The position numbers were made by a program, and so were the translations under genes. 64,000 bases of DNA from Skermanella mucosa. GTDB taxonomy: Bacteria; Pseudomonadota; Alphaproteobacteria; Azospirillales; Azospirillaceae. This document shows, piece by piece, positions 57,746 to 64,000 of this stretch; position 1 is the first letter of the stretch; each line of letters opens with the position of its first letter. The notes beneath the pieces were generated by a model. It made no database searches and was not told the DNA's origin. It saw only the letters and a list, made by a program, of their open reading frames with translations. The DNA lies in the NCBI RefSeq assembly GCF_016765655.2, contig NZ_CP086106.1, positions 3,647,001 through 3,711,000 on the forward strand, in the 5' to 3' direction.

Positions 57746-59447
57746 AACCGCGCGTCGCTGGCGGCTGATCCGTCGGGGCAGTACGGCGAGCACCATCCAT
57801 CTCAGCATCTTCGCCCTGCTGGTGATCGTGACGGCGGCGTCATGGCTGATCTACGACGCCCGGCGCAACCTGGTGCTGGAGGCCCAGCGGACGGCGGGCA
57901 CCGCGGCCTTCTTCCTGGCCGACCACGCGGCGCGGCTATTCGAGGCGTCCGACCTGGCGCTGCTGGAAGCGACCAACGCCGTCGAGGCGATGGACTGGGA
58001 CCGGGTCGCCGACGACAAGGGACTTTGGGAACGGCTGCGGGGCCTCAGCGACCGGCTTCCCTACATCGACCATATCTGGCTGAACGACAGCAGCGGCCAG
58101 CTGCGCATGAGCACCATAGCCCTGCCGACGCCGCCGAGCACGGCGGGAGACCGCGACTTCTTCCGGGCTCACCAGGAGCCCGACAACGGGCTGTTCATCG
58201 GCGAGCTGATCATCGGCCGGGTCACGGGGGAACCGACCTTCCTGCTGAGCCGCCGGCTGTCGGCCGAGGACGGGACCCTTCGCGGCGTGGTCTCCCTGAC
58301 CATCGACCTGACCTATTTCTCGACCCTCTACGGCTCCCTCGACCTGCGGCTCGATCCGGTGATCAGCCTGGTGCGGGCGCTGGACGGCTCGATCCTGACC
58401 CGCGTCCCGCTGGGTGAGCCGCAGCCCCTGCCCGACCTGCCGATACCGGCGGGCGCCGGATCGGGGTTGAGCGGCCCGTCCTCCTTCATCGACTGGCATA
58501 CGCCCGTCCATGCTTTCCACAAGGCCGAGCGCCTGCCGCTCCATGTCAGCGTGGCGGTGCCGAACCGGAACATCACCCGGGAATGGGCGTCGCAGATCTG
58601 GATCTACTGGGTGGTCGCCGGCGTCGCGGGCATGGCGTTGTGGCCGCTGTCGGTCATGGCGGTGCGGCAGGCCCAGGCGGACCGGATCGCCAAGGAAACC
58701 CTTGAGCGGCGGGTGGAGGAGCGCACGCGCCAGCTCACCGCCGCCAACGCGCAGCTCGAGACGCTGTTCCAGGAAGTCCACCACCGGGTCAAGAACAACC
58801 TTCAGGTCATCACGTCGCTGCTCCGGCTCCAGGCGGCGCGCTCCACCGATGCCGAGACCCGCTCGTCCCTCCAGCAGAGCGTGGACCGCGTCCACGCCAT
58901 GAGCCTGGTCCACCACCTGCTCTACAGTTCGAATGAACTGACCGACGTCGATTTCGCGGCTTATATGGGCGAGCTGGCGGCGAACCTTCAGAGCGCCTAC
59001 GGGACCGAGAACCAGGTCCGCCTGGACATCGACGTGGGCAAGGCCTGGTTCCCGCTGAACCGGGCGATACCCCTGTGCCTGACCGTCAACGAAGTCATGT
59101 CCAACGCGTTCAAGCACGCGTTTCCGCAGGGCCGGTCCGGGACCCTGCGCATCCGGCTGCGCGAGACGGACGGCTCCTGCGAACTGCTGATCGAGGACGA
59201 CGGCGCCGGCTTGCCGGATGGATTCGACCCGGCGCGCGGCAAGGGCCTGGGAATGCAGATCATCCGTTCGCTGGCGGCCCAGCTGGAGGGAACCGCGACG
59301 TTCGCACCGTCCGAGGGCGGCGGGTCAGCCTTCAGGCTCGCCTTCCGAGGGAGCAGGGGCGAGGAATTCCCGCGTCACCCGGACCGCCTCGGCGAGGCCG
59401 ACCCGGCGCAGCTCGACGCCGTCCGGAAAAGCCCCGGCCAGCCTTGA
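57678..59447 (+). CDS. Membrane sensor histidine kinase, HisKA_2 type
   Basis: A protein of up to 589 residues. A membrane helix (about residues 40-58) precedes a ~250-residue periplasmic Cache-like sensor domain, then a second helix (near 310-335). HisKA_2 follows with the dimer/His box EVHHRVKNNLQVITSLLRLQ, then HATPase_c (NEVMSNAFKHAF, GKGLGMQII). The N-terminus is uncertain: TTG 57678 overlaps the regulator by 68 bp and no ATG or GTG exists in the next stretch. The last ~40 residues lie beyond the catalytic domain and are encoded opposite the end of the helicase gene. Likely partner: the receiver at 57305. Confidence 0.88.
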   Translation: MPNPSASRASGKPSPTFSAAWPETARRWRLIRRGSTASTIHLSIFALLVIVTAASWLIYDARRNLVLEAQRTAGTAAFFLADHAARLFEASDLALLEATNAVEAMDWDRVADDKGLWERLRGLSDRLPYIDHIWLNDSSGQLRMSTIALPTPPSTAGDRDFFRAHQEPDNGLFIGELIIGRVTGEPTFLLSRRLSAEDGTLRGVVSLTIDLTYFSTLYGSLDLRLDPVISLVRALDGSILTRVPLGEPQPLPDLPIPAGAGSGLSGPSSFIDWHTPVHAFHKAERLPLHVSVAVPNRNITREWASQIWIYWVVAGVAGMALWPLSVMAVRQAQADRIAKETLERRVEERTRQLTAANAQLETLFQEVHHRVKNNLQVITSLLRLQAARSTDAETRSSLQQSVDRVHAMSLVHHLLYSSNELTDVDFAAYMGELAANLQSAYGTENQVRLDIDVGKAWFPLNRAIPLCLTVNEVMSNAFKHAFPQGRSGTLRIRLRETDGSCELLIEDDGAGLPDGFDPARGKGLGMQIIRSLAAQLEGTATFAPSEGGGSAFRLAFRGSRGEEFPRHPDRLGEADPAQLDAVRKSPGQP

Positions 59448-62129
59448 GGGCATCATCGGGTCGAGCAGGACGAAGACCCCGGTGTCGTCGGCACGGCGGA
59501 CCAGCCGGCCGAACGCCTGCTTCAGCCGGAGGCGGGTGATCATGTCGTCGTAGCGCTTGGCGCCGAACGCCTCGCGCCGGGCCCGGTGCAGGATGTCGGG
59601 ACGCGGCCAGGGAACGCGGTCGAACACGATCAGGCGGAGCGAGCGGCCGGGGACGTCGACGCCGTCGCGCACCGCGTCGGTGCCCAGCAGGCAGGCCTGC
59701 TCCTCGCCCCGGAAGATGTCGATCAGGGTGGAGACGTCGAGCCCGTCCACATGCTGGCCGTAAAGCGGCAGCCCGGCCAGTTCCAGCGGCTCGGCGATGC
59801 GCTGATGGACGGCGCGAAGCCGGCTGATCGCGGTGAAAAGCCCGAGCGCCCCGCCGCCGGCCGCCAGGAACAGCTCGCGGTAGGCGGCGGCGACCTGGAC
59901 CAGGTCGTCCTTGCGGACGTCGTTGACCACCATGACCCGGGTGCGCGCCGGATAGTCGAAGGGCGACGGCACGCTGGCCCGCAGCGCCGGCCAAGCCATG
60001 TGGACCGCGCCGGTACGGACCGACGCCGCCAGCCAGTCCTGCTCCACGTCTCCCGTTCCGTCGGTCAGGGTGGCCGAGGTCACCACCATGCCGTGGGCCT
60101 GGGCGCCGACGGTCGCGACGAACGGGACGGTGGGATCGACATAGTGCCGGTACATGCCGACATCCAGGTCGCGGCCGTCCTGCCGCTCGATCCCGAACCA
60201 GTCGACGAAGCCGGGCGGGGTCGGCCTGCCGATGCTCCCGAGCATGTCGCGCCAGCCCTTGAGGGTGACGCTGCCGCGTCGCTGGAGGCTGCGGCAGACC
60301 GCCTCAATCCGCCGGCGGGTGTCGCTGTCCAGTTCGGCCGCCTCGGTGTCGAGCCGGGCCGCCAGGCGCTTGGCCAATTCCTCCAGCGGCTCCTGCAGGC
60401 GGCCGAGGGCCTTCTCCAGCTCGACGGCGGCGGCTTCAAGGCCGTCCACCGGGTCGGCGGTCTCCGTCTCCAGGCTGTAGAAGCCGTCGCGGCCATGGGC
60501 CCGGGCATGGACCTGGCGGCGGACCATCAGCAGGAACGCCTCGGCGGCGCCGGTCCCCATCCCGTCGGTCAGGCGGTTGGACCAGCCCTCGCCGGGAAGC
60601 GCCCGGGCGGCCATGACCACATCGTCCACCAGGGCGGCGCTGTCCTCGTCGGCGGCGACGAGATCCTCGACCCGCCGCTTGAGGCCGCGCGCCCGGCTGC
60701 TCCGCCCGCCCTCGGCACCCAGCAGCCAGCGGCGAAGCTCGGCGGTCTCCTGCGCGGTCAGGTGGCCGGCGAAGGCGCTGTCGGCGGCGTCGAAGACATG
60801 GTGCCCCTCGTCGAAGACGTAGCGGGTCGGGGCCGTCGTGTCCTCCCCTCCCAGCGCCGCCTGGATCATCACCAGCGCGTGGTTCGCGATCACGATGTCG
60901 GCCTTGCGGGCGCGGCGGATCGTGTTCTCGATGAAGCATTTGCGGTAGTGCTGGCAGGCCGAGTAGATGCATTCCCCGCGGCGGTCGGCCAGCGTGACGG
61001 TGCGCGCACGGCCGACCAGGTCGGGCAGCCAGCCGGGAAAGTCCCCGCCCTGCATGTCGCCGTCGCGGGTGGCGGCGGCCCAGCGGACCATCAGGCCCAG
61101 GGCGGTGGCGTAGGCCGGCAGCGACGGCAGGGTGGCGACCGCCTCCTCCAGGTTCAGCAGGCAAAGGTAGTTCTCCCGGCCCTTGCGGAGCACGACCTTG
61201 CGCGCCTTCACGTCCGGGTCCGCGTGCAGCCGGTCCAGCTCGCCGTCGATCTGGTGCTGCAGGTTGCGGGTATAGGTCGAGATCCAGACGGTGCCGCGGT
61301 TGATCTCCGCCCAGAGGCTGGCGGGCGCCAGGTAGCCCAAGGTCTTGCCGACACCCGTGCCGGCTTCGGCCAGGACAAGGTTCGGCGTTCCGGGATAGTT
61401 GCGCGGCGTGAAGGCGGTGCTGACCGCGCTGGCATAGTCGGACTGCTGCGGCCGCGGCTCGGCCGCCTTGCCTCGGATGCCGGCCTGGAGCAGGTCGGCG
61501 AGGCGGCGGCGCGCATCGTTGGCGTGGACGGCGATCTGGCCGGGCGGCGGTTCGGGAGCGCCCTCCTCCCATTCCGGCAGGCGCTTCCAGACCTGGAACG
61601 CGCCGAGCGCGCGGCGGCCCGGCGGGCCGTTGGGGGCGCCCAGCGCGGACAGCACGAAGGGCGCCCAGCCCCAGGCATAGCCCTGGGCACCCGCCCCCAT
61701 GTACCAGGCGATGGCGACCGGGTCGGACTTCTCCTCCCGCCCGGGGTCGGTAAGGTCGGTCAGGAGCTGGCGGGTTGCGCGGATCAGGGTCAGCGCGTCC
61801 TCCTCCGCGCCGTCGGGCTTCGGCAGGCCCAGCGCCTCGGCGAGGCCGCGCGGGGTCGGCACGACGAAGCGGGCGGGATGGACGAAGGCGAACAGTTCCA
61901 GCAGGTCGAGCGCCGCGAAGCGGTCGGCGTTCAGCCGGCGCCCCAGCGCCCGGGCGTGGCAGACCAGCAGCGTCTCGCGCTGCAGCCTGCGCCGGGCCTC
62001 GTCGAGATCGATGCTGTCGACCTCACCGTCGGCGGTCAGCCAGACGGCCCGCCGCGCCCCGGCGACCAGGGCGGGCACGTCGGGCAACAGCAGGCGCCGC
62101 GGCGGCGCGGGGGATTGAACGATGTCCAT
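59325..62129 (-). CDS. DinG-family Fe-S DNA helicase
   Basis: A 934-residue superfamily 2 (XPD/DinG) helicase. Walker A is AEAGTGVGKTLGYLAP and the DEAH-type box is FDEGHHVFD. The Fe-S cluster Cys residues are YLC, then EC, AC and KC in the region ECIYSACQHYRKC. The C-terminal motor domain includes LGTDAVRDGVDVPG and the QAFGRLVRR box (motif VI). About 230 N-terminal residues precede the helicase core and are not recognised. The family unwinds R-loops or forks in DNA repair. The 3' end overlaps the kinase 3' end by 123 bp on the other strand. Confidence 0.92.
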   Translation of the reverse strand: MDIVQSPAPPRRLLLPDVPALVAGARRAVWLTADGEVDSIDLDEARRRLQRETLLVCHARALGRRLNADRFAALDLLELFAFVHPARFVVPTPRGLAEALGLPKPDGAEEDALTLIRATRQLLTDLTDPGREEKSDPVAIAWYMGAGAQGYAWGWAPFVLSALGAPNGPPGRRALGAFQVWKRLPEWEEGAPEPPPGQIAVHANDARRRLADLLQAGIRGKAAEPRPQQSDYASAVSTAFTPRNYPGTPNLVLAEAGTGVGKTLGYLAPASLWAEINRGTVWISTYTRNLQHQIDGELDRLHADPDVKARKVVLRKGRENYLCLLNLEEAVATLPSLPAYATALGLMVRWAAATRDGDMQGGDFPGWLPDLVGRARTVTLADRRGECIYSACQHYRKCFIENTIRRARKADIVIANHALVMIQAALGGEDTTAPTRYVFDEGHHVFDAADSAFAGHLTAQETAELRRWLLGAEGGRSSRARGLKRRVEDLVAADEDSAALVDDVVMAARALPGEGWSNRLTDGMGTGAAEAFLLMVRRQVHARAHGRDGFYSLETETADPVDGLEAAAVELEKALGRLQEPLEELAKRLAARLDTEAAELDSDTRRRIEAVCRSLQRRGSVTLKGWRDMLGSIGRPTPPGFVDWFGIERQDGRDLDVGMYRHYVDPTVPFVATVGAQAHGMVVTSATLTDGTGDVEQDWLAASVRTGAVHMAWPALRASVPSPFDYPARTRVMVVNDVRKDDLVQVAAAYRELFLAAGGGALGLFTAISRLRAVHQRIAEPLELAGLPLYGQHVDGLDVSTLIDIFRGEEQACLLGTDAVRDGVDVPGRSLRLIVFDRVPWPRPDILHRARREAFGAKRYDDMITRLRLKQAFGRLVRRADDTGVFVLLDPMMPSRLAGAFPDGVELRRVGLAEAVRVTREFLAPAPSEGEPEG

Positions 62130-62240
62130 TACGGCCGCAGTATAGAAGCCCCGACGCCGCGGCGCGAGGGGAACAGGCCGAGGTTGCCTCCCCCTTCAGG
62201 GTGGTTATGATGGCCGGCCCGTCCCCAGGCCGCAGGTCCC

Positions 62241-62951
62241 ATGCCCGTCCTCCAGCGAGTTTCCTCCGCCTTGCCCCGGCGGCGCCTCCTTCCGGCCCTC
62301 CTGGCGATCGGGCTGGGCGTCGCGTCGGTCACCGTCGGCTGGGTCGTGCTGTACAGGGTGGTGCCGCCGCCCGGCACGCCCCTGATGCTGATCCGGGCGA
62401 TCGGCGGGGCCGGCATCGAGAAGGACTGGGTCGGCCTTGAGGACCTGTCGGGCACCCTGCCCCAGGCGGTGATCGCGTCGGAGGACAGCCTGTTCTGCAG
62501 CCATGCCGGGTTCGACTGGGAGTCTCTGCGCCAGGCATGGCAGGGAAACCTGGCTGGGCGATCTCTCAGGGGCGGCAGCACGATCACCATGCAGACCGCC
62601 AAGAACGCCTATCTCTGGCAGGACCGGACCTACCTGCGGAAGGGGCTGGAAGCCTGGTTCACGCTGTTGATCGAGCTGGTCTGGCCGAAGGCGCGGATCA
62701 TGGAGGTCTACCTGAACATCATCGAGTGGGGCGACGGCATCTACGGCGCCGAGGCGGCCGCGCGCGCCTTTTTCGACAAGCCGGCATCGGCCCTGACCCG
62801 TCGGGAAGCGGCGCTGATGGCGGCGGTGCTGCCCAACCCGCTGCGCTGGTCGCCCGCCAAGCCGACCCGCTACATCGCCGGCCGCGCCAACGTGATCCAG
62901 CAGCGCATGGCGATCGTGGAACGGGACGGGCTAAACGATTGCATCGGCTGA
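62241..62951 (+). CDS. mtgA: Monofunctional biosynthetic peptidoglycan transglycosylase
   Basis: A 236-residue GT51 enzyme that polymerises lipid II into glycan strands. A membrane anchor lies at residues ~18-40. The catalytic Glu is in VIASEDSLFCSHAGFDW, then RGGSTITMQTAKNAYLW, RKGLEAWFTLLIELVWPKAR, MEVYLNIIEWGDGIYGAEAA and the last GT51 box AALMAAVLPNP follow in order. Length is typical. It is divergent from the helicase gene. Confidence 0.96.
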   Translation: MPVLQRVSSALPRRRLLPALLAIGLGVASVTVGWVVLYRVVPPPGTPLMLIRAIGGAGIEKDWVGLEDLSGTLPQAVIASEDSLFCSHAGFDWESLRQAWQGNLAGRSLRGGSTITMQTAKNAYLWQDRTYLRKGLEAWFTLLIELVWPKARIMEVYLNIIEWGDGIYGAEAAARAFFDKPASALTRREAALMAAVLPNPLRWSPAKPTRYIAGRANVIQQRMAIVERDGLNDCIG

Positions 62952-63024
62952 CCGGCGGGACGAGGGAAACCCTTCCGCGTTCCTTCTGTTGAGGTACCAG
63001 ATCCATCAACGGAAGGACCAGACC

Positions 63025-63294
63025 ATGTCGGAAACGACTACCGACCACGACAAGATCCGCAAATGGGCCGAGCAGCACGGCGGCAAGCCGGCGGTGGTGA
63101 AATCGACCCACGGCCAGGGCGGCGTCGGGATCATCCGGATCGAATTCCCCGACGCCCCCAACTCGAAGAACGACAGCCTGGAGGAGATCTCCTGGGAGGA
63201 ATTCTTCAAGCAGTTCGAGGACCACAAGCTGGCCGTGGTGTTCGAGCCGAAGAGCAACTTCAACAAGATCATCGGCCGGGATTCGGCGAAGTAA
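63025..63294 (+). CDS. Conserved small protein of unknown function
   Basis: An 89-residue soluble protein: KIRKWAEQHGGKPAVVKSTH, GIIRIEFPD, EISWEEFFKQFEDHKLAVVF. This pattern is familiar from short Rhodospirillales/Rhizobiales proteins sometimes mislabelled as glucan-branching enzymes; no enzyme motif is present. GGAAGGACC precedes the ATG at 63025. Monocistronic after mtgA. Confidence 0.8.
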   Translation: MSETTTDHDKIRKWAEQHGGKPAVVKSTHGQGGVGIIRIEFPDAPNSKNDSLEEISWEEFFKQFEDHKLAVVFEPKSNFNKIIGRDSAK

Positions 63295-63410
63295 CGGGAC
63301 GGGCGGCTTGGGAAGGGGCAAGTCTCCTCTGGATAACGTACCATCGGACGCTTTGAGGGTGGCGGGCATTCGAGACAAAATCGACGCCCTGTCACCGATG
63401 GGTGGACCCT

Positions 63411-63671
63411 ATGGAGCGCTTGGCTTCCGAGGACCTCGTTCGGACCGTGGTCGGTGCCTTTGCCCGCGCGAGGAGCGAACGGCCGCATCCCGAAGCCGCC
63501 GGATACCGTGCCGCCCTGGCGATCCTGCTGAAACACAATCCCCGATTGACGCCTGAGGAAGCCGCCGACCGCTTGATCGCGATGCTGTGCTACGCGGCAT
63601 CCGAACGCCCCGAATGGCTCCAGGTCGAGCAACCTGTGGCCGGCGCGTTCCTGGAGCGGTGCCGCCGCTGA
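63411..63671 (+). CDS. Hypothetical small protein
   Basis: An 86-residue helical protein starting MERLASEDLVRTVVGAFARA with a single Cys pair near the end. ATG 63411 or an in-frame GTG at 63402 may start it. No family is recognised. Confidence 0.5.
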   Translation: MERLASEDLVRTVVGAFARARSERPHPEAAGYRAALAILLKHNPRLTPEEAADRLIAMLCYAASERPEWLQVEQPVAGAFLERCRR

Positions 63672-63729
63672 GGGCCGGACGGCTGCATTGCCGACCCCGT
63701 TTCGCTTACTCCCGTCTGGGCGGCCGGCG

Positions 63730-64000
63730 TCACTCGGATGCCGGCGCGGAAATGCGGCAGCTGAACTCGCGGCCGTGCAGCGTACGGTACAAAGTCCGCA
63801 GTTTCTGCCGGTCGGCTTCGCGCAGGCATCCGCGCATCAGGTCGTCGTGCAGCTGTACCGCCTGGGTGCGGTTCAGGCCGTGCCCCTTGGACAGCAGGAC
63901 GGCGAGAAGAAGGGAAGCGTCGGCGTCGGTCCGGGCCTGACGCTGGTCCGCGGCGGCCATGGCGCGCCGCAGGTCGCCGATGGCGTCCTCCTTCCCGTTG
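63730..64000 (-). CDS. Partial hypothetical protein running off the right edge
   Basis: The frame remains open from the stop at 63730 to the right edge. It reads NGKEDAIGDLRRAMAAADQR and on through LLLAVLLSKGHGLNRTQAVQ to a C-terminus of about 30 residues. An ATG at 63960 could start a 76-residue protein, but the upstream sequence keeps the same style and the true start may lie outside the window. No domain is recognised. Confidence 0.45.
   Translation of the reverse strand, partial: NGKEDAIGDLRRAMAAADQRQARTDADASLLLAVLLSKGHGLNRTQAVQLHDDLMRGCLREADRQKLRTLYRTLHGREFSCRISAPASE

Noticed and set aside
59586-62210. An 874-codon open frame on the plus strand opposite the DinG-type helicase
   Set aside because: Antisense shadow with low-complexity composition; the helicase motifs on the minus strand are complete.

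Overview
The window is 64 kb of GC-rich (about two-thirds G+C) chromosomal DNA with dense, mostly single-strand gene blocks. Gene content and order point to an alphaproteobacterium of the Rhodospirillales, most like the Azospirillum/Skermanella group. The clues are tatABC-serS-surE-pcm, a Rhodobacter-type fru operon with an EIIA-HPr-EI fusion, a PAS_5 protein, liv and liu clusters, and two-component proteins with HisKA_2 and HD-GYP domains. This is inferred from gene families; no rRNA gene was found.

Layout. 1-4.0 kb (minus): pcm (cut by the edge), surE, serS, tatC, tatB, tatA. 4.1-5.4 kb: an orphan iron-type ABC ATPase with a good promoter. 5.7-6.5 kb: a lower-GC islet with an unknown small gene and a HicB-like gene. 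6.5-8.6 kb: a polytopic membrane protein and a DUF1194 (VWA-like) secreted protein. 8.7-14.1 kb (plus): fruB-fruK-fruA, a complete fructose PTS, followed by a 16-bp perfect hairpin. 14.4-27.1 kb: mixed single genes, including a YbiB-like protein, a NYN nuclease-like protein with three LOTUS-like modules, a PAS_5 protein, an aldo/keto reductase, a Tat-exported acetamidase/formamidase-like protein, a serine hydrolase, a DUF2189 protein and a sorbosone-dehydrogenase-like lipoprotein. A candidate small RNA with an intrinsic terminator lies near 18.3-18.4 kb.

27.1-39.9 kb is a branched-chain amino acid block. livJHMGF imports leucine, isoleucine and valine. liuABCD carries out isovaleryl-CoA dehydrogenation, methylcrotonyl-CoA carboxylation and methylglutaconyl-CoA hydration. 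A divergent TetR gene shares a promoter region with liuA, where a dyad covers the predicted -10 box; an acyl-CoA synthetase lies beyond. Uptake and catabolism of leucine are therefore adjacent. kdsA (lipid A core sugar synthesis) follows.

40.8-49.6 kb is the most unusual part. It holds two diverged paralogues of a family I do not recognise, an all-helical partner translationally coupled to one of them, a tail-anchored small protein and another small helical protein. Next to it is a three-gene signalling operon: an exported molybdopterin-oxidoreductase-like protein, a hybrid histidine kinase with REC and HPt domains, and an HD-GYP response regulator. A 22-bp palindrome sits between the divergent unknown genes. 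I take this as the best candidate for an undescribed system, but its function cannot be read from the sequence.

49.6-50.7 kb has no convincing gene; it holds three copies of a 15-bp repeat. Then come a Phd/YefM-RelE-type toxin-antitoxin pair with a nested operator, a membrane-bound formate dehydrogenase operon (51.2-56.1 kb), a small exported protein, a TerB-like protein, a response regulator/HisKA_2 kinase pair, a DinG-type Fe-S helicase whose end overlaps the kinase end on the opposite strand by 123 bp, mtgA, two small conserved-looking proteins and a gene cut by the right edge.
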